Positions 1 to 8,184 of a stretch of DNA of 64,000 nucleotides are shown here, piece after piece; the first letter of the stretch is position 1, and each line of letters begins with the position of its first letter. The translations under genes and the position numbers were made by a program. Under the pieces are notes generated by a model. The model worked only from the letters and a program-made list of their open reading frames with translations, was not told the DNA's origin and did not search any database. Source of the stretch: RGIG8497 sp045593265 (GTDB lineage: Bacteria; Bacillota; Clostridia; RGIG6154); the NCBI GenBank assembly GCA_045593265.1, contig JAZNWH010000131.1, positions 1-64,000 of the forward strand. Reading direction: 5' to 3'.

Positions 1-1
1 T

Positions 2-1654
2 GTAACAGTATGGGATTCTCTCTATCAGGGTGGTAAAGAAGCAGTTTACACAGCAGCAGGACATGATGCAGCAACAGGCTTTACATCAATTGACAGTATT
101 ACGCTACCTTTGATGTTCTCAATCGGAACATATTCAATGGATTATTTCAGAGTTTATGAAATCGAAGGAACAACAACAGGCTATGCAACAATGCCTAATG
201 GTAACACAGTTAAATATAACGAAGCAATTGAATTAAAATTCTACGGTGTAAATGATGCATTTACATTCCCGACAAGTGCAGTTACATTAAAAACATCAAC
301 AGGAGCTAACGTTGAAACAACAAATACTTATAATAAGGAAACAGGTATTCTTTCAGTTAAACCAAACGCTGACCTTACAAAGGGCGAATTCTACAAAGTA
401 AACATCAACGCAACAGCGTTTGCACCAATCGCTATGGAATATTTGGGTTCAACATACTTTACAGTAACAGCCCGTGATGATTTTGAAACAGACAGAGTAA
501 TCTTAGACGATGACTTTGACGACAACACAACTCAGGGCTGGGTTGCCGGTAATGCAGTAGATACTTATGGTGCAACAGTTACTGCAGAAGACGGTATGCT
601 CCATGTAACCGCAGTTGGTATGGGCTACGGTCAAGGTAAAGAAAGTTCAGTTACAAAATTACTTGGCGACGGTATCGAGCTTACAGAAGGCAAGAAGGTT
701 GTAATTAAAACAAAGGTTAAAAATGTAACAGAAGGTGCAACCTGGGTTCTTAATCTTAACAGACCTGAAGATTTAACTAACTTACCTTCAAACGCAAACC
801 TCTGGGGCAATTACTTACTTGTAAGAAACTCATCAACTGATATTACAGTTCCTGCAGACAAGAGAGAACCGTTACAGGGACCATACAACAACTATGTATG
901 GGGCTACAGCCTCGGTGAAAAAGGCTTAGACGAAGAGGGCGATGTAGTTAACAAGGAAACTATCAACACACTTAATAAGTGGGTTGAATACACAATCACA
1001 ATTACAGATGAAGAAATTAACAACCTCCACGTTAAGGCTGACATTTTAGACGATAACGGAAATATTGTTGCAACCTATGAATCAGACGAGCTTAATAATG
1101 CAACAATAAAAACTTCATTTGATGCAGGAGAAAGAGTATTCGGTAAGGTTCCAGGTTATTCAACAGTTGAAGATGCTGCTGACCCTGCAAAGAAAGCTGT
1201 AATGGATAATATGTTCAATAAGTGGTTATCAGCTGACAGACTTACCTTCTCAACAGGTAAATACAATACTCCTATGGAATATTACATCGATTACATCAAG
1301 GTTGAACAGATGGATGCAAATGATGTTGAAACAACAGCATCAGTTGCTCTTAAGGTAAATGGCACAGCAACTCAGAACCTTACAGCAGGAGATAACGTAA
1401 TTCCTACATTTACACTTCAGGGTAACACAGGAACAATGTTTACAGTTATAAGTGCAATGTATGTTGACGGTGTTCTTGAAGGCACACCTCATATTAAAAC
1501 AGTAACAGCAGAAAATTCAAATGAATTTACTTATACAGAAGAAAACGGCTTTATAGTTCCTGAATCAGGAGCAGTAGAAATCAAAGCATTCGTATGGGAT
1601 GCTCTCGATGGACTTAAGCCAATAAGCGCAGTTGAAAAGGCGTCAAACGACTGA
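2..1654 (+). CDS. Secreted beta-sandwich/Ig-like region of a giant surface protein (5' end outside window)
   Basis: The reading frame is open from base 2, so the gene starts before the window and its signal peptide is not seen. It shows the end of one LamG-like beta-sandwich (ending in a DYFRVYE motif), an Ig-like segment of the SbsA type, then a second sandwich beginning at DDDFDDNTTQGW near 495. This architecture matches the N-terminal two thirds of the intact 2109-residue paralogue at 25462-31791. The frame stops at an isolated TGA (1652-1654), exactly where the paralogue continues into its beta-helix domain. The next open frame resumes in the same frame two codons later. The two pieces were therefore probably one gene, broken by a nonsense change or a base-call error. 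The likely role is binding of polysaccharide at the cell surface (inference). Confidence 0.75.
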   Translation, partial: VTVWDSLYQGGKEAVYTAAGHDAATGFTSIDSITLPLMFSIGTYSMDYFRVYEIEGTTTGYATMPNGNTVKYNEAIELKFYGVNDAFTFPTSAVTLKTSTGANVETTNTYNKETGILSVKPNADLTKGEFYKVNINATAFAPIAMEYLGSTYFTVTARDDFETDRVILDDDFDDNTTQGWVAGNAVDTYGATVTAEDGMLHVTAVGMGYGQGKESSVTKLLGDGIELTEGKKVVIKTKVKNVTEGATWVLNLNRPEDLTNLPSNANLWGNYLLVRNSSTDITVPADKREPLQGPYNNYVWGYSLGEKGLDEEGDVVNKETINTLNKWVEYTITITDEEINNLHVKADILDDNGNIVATYESDELNNATIKTSFDAGERVFGKVPGYSTVEDAADPAKKAVMDNMFNKWLSADRLTFSTGKYNTPMEYYIDYIKVEQMDANDVETTASVALKVNGTATQNLTAGDNVIPTFTLQGNTGTMFTVISAMYVDGVLEGTPHIKTVTAENSNEFTYTEENGFIVPESGAVEIKAFVWDALDGLKPISAVEKASND

Positions 1655-1660
1655 CTTACT

Positions 1661-3712
1661 GTGTATGTTCAGGCATACAGCGGTAGTGATACCGTAGGTA
1701 CAGGGGAGAAAAACTCCCCTGTAGCGACCTTGACAAAAGCACTTAAGGTAGCAAAAGAAAAATATGAAGCTTTACCTGATGAATACAAAGGAACACAGAT
1801 TATTGTAGGCGACGGTATTTACGATGCTAAAGGAACGGTTTATGTTAGTGCATCTAACACCGCATTTGGTGAAGACGGACTTACAATAAAGGCTCAAAAG
1901 GGTGCTAAACCAACCTTTGTGGGCGGTGTTACATATAACATAAGTGAAGCAACTAAGGTTAACGACACAAGCATTTTAAACAGACTCCACAGTGAAAATG
2001 CAAAACAAAACCTTTATGAATTGGATTTAACAACAAAAATAGCTTTAAACGAAATTCCTGCCGTAAACTATCCCGGTGCATATAATTTAAACTCAATGCT
2101 TAGTCAGGTTGGACTTGAAAATCCACCCACAAGAACCTGTGAAGCAATTTTCGATAACAACCTTATGACTGTAGCAAGATACCCCAACAGCGGTTATGCT
2201 TACGCAGGTGAGGTTGTAGACGCAGGTATTGAAGCATGCTATATGCTTGACAGTTATGACGGAACTGAAAATGATCTGGATGTAACAGAGGAAAACCTTT
2301 TAAAAGGCTTTGAAATCAAATCAGATTACGAAAACCTTTCAAAATGGGCAACAGCGGACCAGGCTTTAATTTTCGGTTACTTTATGTACGACTGGGCAAC
2401 ACAGACAGTTCCTTTAAAGGAAATTAATGCAGAAAATGGTACTCTTCGTTCAAAGTATCCAAGCTATTACGGAATTAAAGAAGGTAAGAGATACTATGTA
2501 TATAACCTTCTTGAAGAAATTGACCTTCCGGGTGAATACTTTATCGACAGAACAACAGGAAAGATGTATTTCTATATGCCCACTAATGCTACAGAAACAA
2601 GCACAATCAGCATTACAAACAATTCAGGTTCCTTAATGAGTATAAGTGTGGAAAATGTTACGGTTGACGGTCTTACCTTTACAGGTTCAAAATCATCAGG
2701 TGTTTATCTTGGCGGAAACAACAATGTTGTAAAAAATTGTGAAATTTCAAATACTGCAGCCGAAGGTGTGAATGTAAGCGGAACAAATAATACTGTCGAC
2801 AACTGTTATATTCACGACACTAATTGTGGTGTTTCATTGTCAGGCGGTGTTACAGAAACTCTTACATCGGGTAACAATAAGGTACAAAACTGCGAAATCA
2901 CAAGATATTCAAGAATAAGTAAAACCTACTGTGCGGCAGTTGAAGTATACGGTGTAGGAAACATTGTAACACACAACGAAATTCACGATGGCGAACATAT
3001 TGCACTTCGTTATCAGGGACAAAATCATACATTAAGCTATAACGAAATTTACGATGTATGTAAAGAGGTTGACGATGCAGGCGCAATCTACGTAGGCAGA
3101 AAGTGGACAGACAGAGGAAATAAAATTCTTTCTAACTATTTCCACGATATTACTCCGAATATCGACACAACATCAGCAGGACAAAACCCTGTTGCAGGTA
3201 TATTCCTCGATGACCACTATGCAGGCGCATATATCGAAGGTAATGTATTTGCAAATATCTATGGCGATGGTATCCGTGGTAACGGTGGACGTGAGCATAC
3301 AATTACAAATAATGTATTTGTAGACTGTACTTTAAGAGGAACATATATGAAAGACTCAAATCCTGACAATGCATACGAAACACAGGTGGAAGGATTAAGT
3401 AAAGTTCCTTATCAGAGTGATGTATGGAAAGTAGCTTTCCCTGCTCTTTACGATATTTTAGACAATGATCCTTCATACCCCGTTGACCATATTTACACAA
3501 ACAACTTAGCAGTAAATTGCGGTCAGGCAGGTTATAGCTACGGTAGTCTTGCAACAGAGTATGCAACAGATATTTCGAATAATATTACAACAAATGAGGA
3601 TCCGGGCTTTAAGGATATGGCAAACGGTAACTACACAATTACTTCTGATACTATGAAAGCCTTGATTCCTGAATTCAAGACAATTGAATTTGAAAAAATG
3701 GGAAGACAGTAA
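1661..3712 (+). CDS. Right-handed parallel beta-helix domain protein (GH141/polysaccharide-lyase-like), probably the 3' part of the preceding gene
   Basis: The frame continues from the preceding gene after the TGA at 1652. The first possible start is GTG at 1661, which has no convincing ribosome binding site and no signal peptide, so it is more likely a severed C-terminal half than an independent gene. It opens with the entry motif of secreted beta-helix enzymes (YVQAYSGSD, then SPVATLTKALKVAK). It contains the EYFIDRTTGKMYFY strand, and then runs of N-x-V-x-N-C-x-I parallel beta-helix repeats with YNEIYDV and GAIYVGR. The closest fold match known to me is GH141 and related beta-helix carbohydrate enzymes; substrate and reaction are unknown. 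A perfect hairpin lies in its coding sequence at 1699-1723. Paralogues in this window are at 21393, 25462 and 62803. Confidence 0.72.
   Translation: MYVQAYSGSDTVGTGEKNSPVATLTKALKVAKEKYEALPDEYKGTQIIVGDGIYDAKGTVYVSASNTAFGEDGLTIKAQKGAKPTFVGGVTYNISEATKVNDTSILNRLHSENAKQNLYELDLTTKIALNEIPAVNYPGAYNLNSMLSQVGLENPPTRTCEAIFDNNLMTVARYPNSGYAYAGEVVDAGIEACYMLDSYDGTENDLDVTEENLLKGFEIKSDYENLSKWATADQALIFGYFMYDWATQTVPLKEINAENGTLRSKYPSYYGIKEGKRYYVYNLLEEIDLPGEYFIDRTTGKMYFYMPTNATETSTISITNNSGSLMSISVENVTVDGLTFTGSKSSGVYLGGNNNVVKNCEISNTAAEGVNVSGTNNTVDNCYIHDTNCGVSLSGGVTETLTSGNNKVQNCEITRYSRISKTYCAAVEVYGVGNIVTHNEIHDGEHIALRYQGQNHTLSYNEIYDVCKEVDDAGAIYVGRKWTDRGNKILSNYFHDITPNIDTTSAGQNPVAGIFLDDHYAGAYIEGNVFANIYGDGIRGNGGREHTITNNVFVDCTLRGTYMKDSNPDNAYETQVEGLSKVPYQSDVWKVAFPALYDILDNDPSYPVDHIYTNNLAVNCGQAGYSYGSLATEYATDISNNITTNEDPGFKDMANGNYTITSDTMKALIPEFKTIEFEKMGRQ
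1699..1723 (+). other. Intragenic RNA hairpin at a domain junction
   Basis: A perfect 10-bp stem (TACAGGGGAG / CTCCCCTGTA) closes a five-A loop inside the beta-helix coding frame, at the codons for T-G-E..S-P-V. No U-run follows, so it is not an intrinsic terminator. The paralogous gene has a different perfect hairpin at the same codons (29791-29813). Confidence 0.7.
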
Positions 3713-3713
3713 T

Positions 3714-3929
3714 ATAATGATTTCATCGGAGATGAAATCAATGAATTGCCTTCGGCATGAATAGAAATCTGCCATTTCATGAATTGAGACTTACAGCTCA
3801 TGAATTGCACTAAAGTGCATTAAAAGGCAATTCAATTCATGGAGCGAAGCGAGGAAGTGCCCTTGGGGTGCGAGAAATCATGGTGGAACGCCAATTCATG
3901 ACAACGAAGTTGTCAATTCATTTGAAATG
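3714..3929. repeat. Structured interspersed repeat R1, copy 1
   Basis: This fills most of the gap after the beta-helix gene. It is a chain of short inverted repeats built on TTCATGAATTG / CAATTCATG units, for example GATTTCA with TGAAATC at 3719-3739, TCATGAATTGA with a second TCATGAATTG at about 3778-3807, and GACAACGAAGTTGTC at 3899-3913. A second, diverged copy lies at 14167-14372 and keeps the same order of hairpins. No reading frame is evident. It is REP/MITE-like and non-autonomous. Confidence 0.75.
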
Positions 3930-3963
3930 TTTGGCATCTTAATTGTTTATCAATTTAAAAAAC

Positions 3964-3996
3964 GGGGATGTAAAAATTTAATATTTTCACATCCCC
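3964..3996 (+). other. 5'-leader stem-loop before the SLH protein gene
   Basis: GGGGATGT pairs with ACATCCCC around an AT-rich inner stem, ending about 16 bases before the AAGGAGG ribosome binding site of the next gene. No U-run follows, so a stabilising or regulatory leader hairpin is more likely than a terminator. Confidence 0.45.
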
Positions 3997-4025
3997 ACAC
4001 ACAAAATATATAAAGGAGGAATACT

Positions 4026-7000
4026 ATGCATAAAAAACTCACAGCACTTTTTTGTGTGTTAACTTTAGTTTTGTCGGTTTTGGTTATGCCTGTATCTGCA
4101 GACGTAACAGAACAAACAGCAAGTGGTTTGACTTATATTATAAATGACCAGTTTAATGATGGTGATCTGGGAGACTGGGAGCTTAGTTTAGGAAGTAACT
4201 CAGCCGACAATGTTTCTTTAACTGCCGATACCACAGCAGATGGCTCAAAGGTTATGAAGCTTACAAAGGTGGCAGCTAACGGATATCATCATCAGCAGGT
4301 AGGTTATGCGTATCTTAAGCTTCCACAGAGAATTACCTTTGAGCAAGGTAAATATGTTGTTGTTAAAGCACGAGTAATGCAGTCCCTTCCAACAGGAGTT
4401 ACAAGTAACGATGTAGCAATCCTTGCAAATGCACCTAAGGCTGTTACAAATGTAGGTGCCAGAGGGTCAAAAGCGTACTTTCTTGCAGCTGTTTCAGCGA
4501 GCGATGTTACAGTCCCTAAGGCAGGAAGCCGTGAAAATGTTGATAAAATTATAGAAGCAGATACAAACGATAGTTGGGTTGATTTTGAGATTGTTTTTGA
4601 CGGCAGTGAATTAACATCAACAATAACAGGGGACAATGGATTTACATTTACAAACAGAGACGGTTATACAGTAAATGCTAAGATGGGAGAACAGACAGCA
4701 ACATCACCTCAGACTTCACTCTTCCATAACATAGGTATAACTTCAACATATCCCGGTGTAGATGTAACAAGAGGTCAGGGCTATAAAAATGCATATATGG
4801 AAGCAGGATATACAGATTTCACTGCCGAAAACTTCCACAGCTTTGAAGGACTTGATTCCCTTGCATTCCTGTTAAACAGAAATGCAAACAACGTTTACGT
4901 TGACTATGTTCAAATTTTTGAGGTTGACCCTAACGTTACAGCAAGTGTACCTGCGAATACTGATTATGGTATAATATACAGACCTACAGAGCTGTCTTTA
5001 AATTTTAATTATCCGATTGATTATAAAGACGGTGAAATTGTTATTAAGGATGAAGCCGGTAATACAGTAGAACATAATGGTTCATATGACGAAACTACAT
5101 GTACCTTTAAGGCATCTTTCAATTCAGAATTAGCCAAAGGTAGCTATAAATTTGTAATTAACGATTCAATAAACCCTCTGCCTGTAGGCAGTATAGATGA
5201 TATGCACTTTGAGAAAAGAACTATTGATTTTAAAGTGTACGATACTCTGCCGCCCAGGCTCGAATATTTAACAATTGATGGATTCGTGGCACCTGGATGC
5301 GTTGTTACAGCTGATTATAACATTGTTTCGAACTCAGGCACAGATTATAGCTTGGTTTATAAATGGTTTGCATCCCAAAGCGGAGAAGAAGGTACATTCG
5401 AAGAGCTTGAAGGCTTTGTCGGAGATACCCTTGATATAACCGCGGCAAATGCTGCAGAAAAATATATAATGTTATCGGTAATCCCGCAGGCGAGCGGAGT
5501 TGAAGGAGTGGAATGTTTCAGTAATGTTTTAATACCTGAAACTGCTCCTGTTATAAGCAACTTAAAATTAAGTGCTTCAAATCTTTTCCCGAATTCTTAT
5601 TTAACATTCTTATATGATTTCAGTGATATAAATGGGGATCCGGAAGATGGAACGGTTGTTGAATGGTTCACATCTCCTGACGGTACTTCAAACTGGCAGA
5701 AGGTATCGGAGAATACAAAATATCATATTACAGAAGCAGATTTAGGTCTTTACATAAAGTGTGCAGTAACACCAAAGAGTGATTCTTTATATGAATCAAC
5801 AGGTACTACTGTTGAAAGCGAGGTTGCAGGACCTGTTTCAGACATACTTGCAACAACTAATATGTATGTTGACCCAAGCTTTGAAACAACAAAGATGGGT
5901 GAATATTGGCGCTCAAATGCAAAAGATGGTGTATGGATAGGGGCTTCCATTACTAAAAACGATGCTCGTACAGGACAGTATTCACTTCGTGTACCACCCC
6001 GTGCTTCCGTTCATGATTCGTGGGGACAGGATATTGATATAACAATAGGAAATGTTTATCTTGTTGGTGGATATGCTAAAAAGGCAAGTGATAAGCTTAC
6101 TGATACAGGCGGCTTATGGCCATATTGCTCAACAGGAAATGATGCTGCAGAACGATATGATAAGGTTTTACCGGAATATACCGTAACAAAAAGATGGCAG
6201 CTTTGTGCAGGCACATTCCTTGCGAATGCGTCAAGAGATGCTCGTTTCCAGTTCTTGTCTTTTGAAACTATAAGCAGTCTTGATGCAATTTTTGACGATA
6301 TGTATTTAGGTGAGTTATTGGTTGCAGACATAGAAACCTTTGATGTCGGCGATGTTTTAATCCCTCAGTTTGGTGAAACTGCCGTAACAATAACAAGCGG
6401 TAAAATTTTAAATCAGCTTGGAACAACTCACGGTCTCGTTGATGAAACTATCAAGTACGATTTAGAAGGAGCAGAGGGCGTTTCAATTGAAGATGGTAAT
6501 CTGATTATAACAAACAGAGCAAAAGCAGGAATGGTTAATGTAAGACTTTACGTTGAACCTCAGTATCCCGGTGCTGACCAGATTGTTTACGAAAAATATG
6601 TAACAGTTAATCTTGTTCCCAATAACGACCCATCACCAAAGGCATATGATTTAACTGTAAGTGGTAACGTGGCTGAAGGAAGCACTCTTACAGGAAGCTA
6701 CGAATTTTATCAGATAGATGGTAAAAGTGATGCATCAACTGTTCAATGGACATATTGCGACACAGAGGACGGGGAATATAAGCCAATTTTGGGTGCTAAC
6801 GGTCTTACATACGTGGTAGAAGGTACATATGCAGATAAATATATTAAATTTTCTGTAACACCGAAAACAGATGACGGTATGGTAGGAACAACTGTATATT
6901 CAGATTTTCTCACTATGGCACGTGTTCCTGTTGCAAGCAATGTAACAATCAGTGGTGATTTCAATGTAGGCGGAAGCATTAACGCAAAATTTGATTTCTA

Positions 7001-8183
7001 TGACCCTAACGGTGATGCTCAGGGAACTCATATCTACAATTGGATGATTGATGGCGTTGTTGTACACACAGGTGAAACACTTACTCTTACCGAAACTATG
7101 ATTGGAAAACAAATTAAAGTGGGTGTAACTCCTGTTTCGGTAAGTGCACCAACAAACGGAGCAGAGGTGTGGAGCGATGCAGTTGCAGGACCTTCATATC
7201 CTTTAGCAAGCGATGTTACAATTTCCAAAGAAGACGGACGTCTTGTGGGACACTATACTTACAGTCATCCCCATGGTACAAAAGAAAAAGAAACTACCTT
7301 TGCGTGGTATTTAGATGGTGTTTTAGTGTCAAACAAAATTGATTATTTACCTGATTTTGAAGGCACAAAAACAGTTACCTTCAGCGTAACACCAAAATCA
7401 GAAGGAAACCCTTCAACAGGACAAACAGTGTCTGTTTCAATTTCTATGGGTAATGCAGGAACTTCAACCGGCGGCTCAACAGGTGGATTTACAGGTGGAG
7501 GTTCAGTCGGTGGAGCAGGTGGCTCAGGCGGTTCGTCAGGTGGTGGCAGCGGAGCATCAGGCTCAGGTGCAGGTGTAACCAACATTAATGATATGAACCG
7601 TGTTGACCCGACAAAAGAACCTGAAAAGCAGCCCGAAGCAACCAAATCAGATATTGACAATCACTGGGGCAAGTCTTATATTGATGAAATGTCAAAACGA
7701 GGCGTTATGACAGCCGATGAAAACGGAAACTTCAATCCTGATATTAATGTATCAAGAGAAGAAATGGTAACATTCTTATTTGACGCATTAAAGCTTACAG
7801 AAAGTGAATACTCAAGTCAGTTTGCTGATGTAAAAGACGGTGATTTCGCTAAAAAGCTTCAGACAATGCTTGATAACGGAACTATCGCAAAGGACACAAA
7901 CTTCAGACCGAACGACACAATTAGTCGTGAAGAAATGTGTAAAATCCTTTATGTATCCCTTAAAAATGCAGGCAAGCTTGCAGAAGTGGAAGATGGTTTG
8001 ATTAATAATTTTGCAGATTTTGATAACATTTCCGAATGGGCAAGAGTATATGTAAATGCAATTTACGGAAATAAAATTATGGTCGGTGTTTCCGAAACTG
8101 AATTTGATGCAAAGGGAACAGTAACCAAAGCACAGGCAGCAACAATGCTTGTCAGAATTCTTAATTTAACGGAGGTAGAATAA
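4026..8183 (+). CDS. SLH-anchored multidomain surface protein (carbohydrate binding)
   Basis: The start is fixed by AAAGGAGG six bases upstream and a classic signal peptide (residues 1-25, cleavage near VSADV). Domains in order: LamG-like beta-sandwich (about 35-305); SbsA-type Ig-like segment (about 310-400); a first W-rich beta-sandwich repeat (about 510-600); a CBM4/9-like module (about 608-760, starting MYVDPSFET); further Ig-like repeats with the pattern SGNxxxGSTLTGxYxFY...W (about 870-1140); a Gly/Ser-rich linker (about 1143-1187); and three SLH repeats (from about 1208, DNHWGKSYIDEMSKRGVM, ISREEMCKILY, VTKAQAATMLVRIL). No catalytic motif was recognised. It is probably held in the cell wall by the SLH repeats, where it binds glycan or scaffolds the beta-helix enzyme encoded upstream. 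It is a paralogue of the gene at 31829. Confidence 0.85.
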   Translation: MHKKLTALFCVLTLVLSVLVMPVSADVTEQTASGLTYIINDQFNDGDLGDWELSLGSNSADNVSLTADTTADGSKVMKLTKVAANGYHHQQVGYAYLKLPQRITFEQGKYVVVKARVMQSLPTGVTSNDVAILANAPKAVTNVGARGSKAYFLAAVSASDVTVPKAGSRENVDKIIEADTNDSWVDFEIVFDGSELTSTITGDNGFTFTNRDGYTVNAKMGEQTATSPQTSLFHNIGITSTYPGVDVTRGQGYKNAYMEAGYTDFTAENFHSFEGLDSLAFLLNRNANNVYVDYVQIFEVDPNVTASVPANTDYGIIYRPTELSLNFNYPIDYKDGEIVIKDEAGNTVEHNGSYDETTCTFKASFNSELAKGSYKFVINDSINPLPVGSIDDMHFEKRTIDFKVYDTLPPRLEYLTIDGFVAPGCVVTADYNIVSNSGTDYSLVYKWFASQSGEEGTFEELEGFVGDTLDITAANAAEKYIMLSVIPQASGVEGVECFSNVLIPETAPVISNLKLSASNLFPNSYLTFLYDFSDINGDPEDGTVVEWFTSPDGTSNWQKVSENTKYHITEADLGLYIKCAVTPKSDSLYESTGTTVESEVAGPVSDILATTNMYVDPSFETTKMGEYWRSNAKDGVWIGASITKNDARTGQYSLRVPPRASVHDSWGQDIDITIGNVYLVGGYAKKASDKLTDTGGLWPYCSTGNDAAERYDKVLPEYTVTKRWQLCAGTFLANASRDARFQFLSFETISSLDAIFDDMYLGELLVADIETFDVGDVLIPQFGETAVTITSGKILNQLGTTHGLVDETIKYDLEGAEGVSIEDGNLIITNRAKAGMVNVRLYVEPQYPGADQIVYEKYVTVNLVPNNDPSPKAYDLTVSGNVAEGSTLTGSYEFYQIDGKSDASTVQWTYCDTEDGEYKPILGANGLTYVVEGTYADKYIKFSVTPKTDDGMVGTTVYSDFLTMARVPVASNVTISGDFNVGGSINAKFDFYDPNGDAQGTHIYNWMIDGVVVHTGETLTLTETMIGKQIKVGVTPVSVSAPTNGAEVWSDAVAGPSYPLASDVTISKEDGRLVGHYTYSHPHGTKEKETTFAWYLDGVLVSNKIDYLPDFEGTKTVTFSVTPKSEGNPSTGQTVSVSISMGNAGTSTGGSTGGFTGGGSVGGAGGSGGSSGGGSGASGSGAGVTNINDMNRVDPTKEPEKQPEATKSDIDNHWGKSYIDEMSKRGVMTADENGNFNPDINVSREEMVTFLFDALKLTESEYSSQFADVKDGDFAKKLQTMLDNGTIAKDTNFRPNDTISREEMCKILYVSLKNAGKLAEVEDGLINNFADFDNISEWARVYVNAIYGNKIMVGVSETEFDAKGTVTKAQAATMLVRILNLTEVE

Positions 8184-8184
8184 T

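Noticed and set aside
1652..1654. TGA recoded as a sense codon in this organism
   Set aside because: Several genes end properly at TGA with the next gene starting there (11737, 50184, 51461).
1652..1723. Selenocysteine insertion at the TGA with the hairpin as SECIS
   Set aside because: The hairpin loop is about 55 bases from the TGA, beyond the usual bacterial SECIS distance, and the paralogue has no Cys or Sec at the matching place.
3714..3929. CRISPR array
   Set aside because: The TTCATGAATTG units are irregular inverted repeats without equal-length spacers, and no cas genes are present.
7343..7660. Pro-rich minus-strand frame opposite the Gly-rich linker
   Set aside because: It is the antisense of the Gly/Ser linker codons of the SLH protein.
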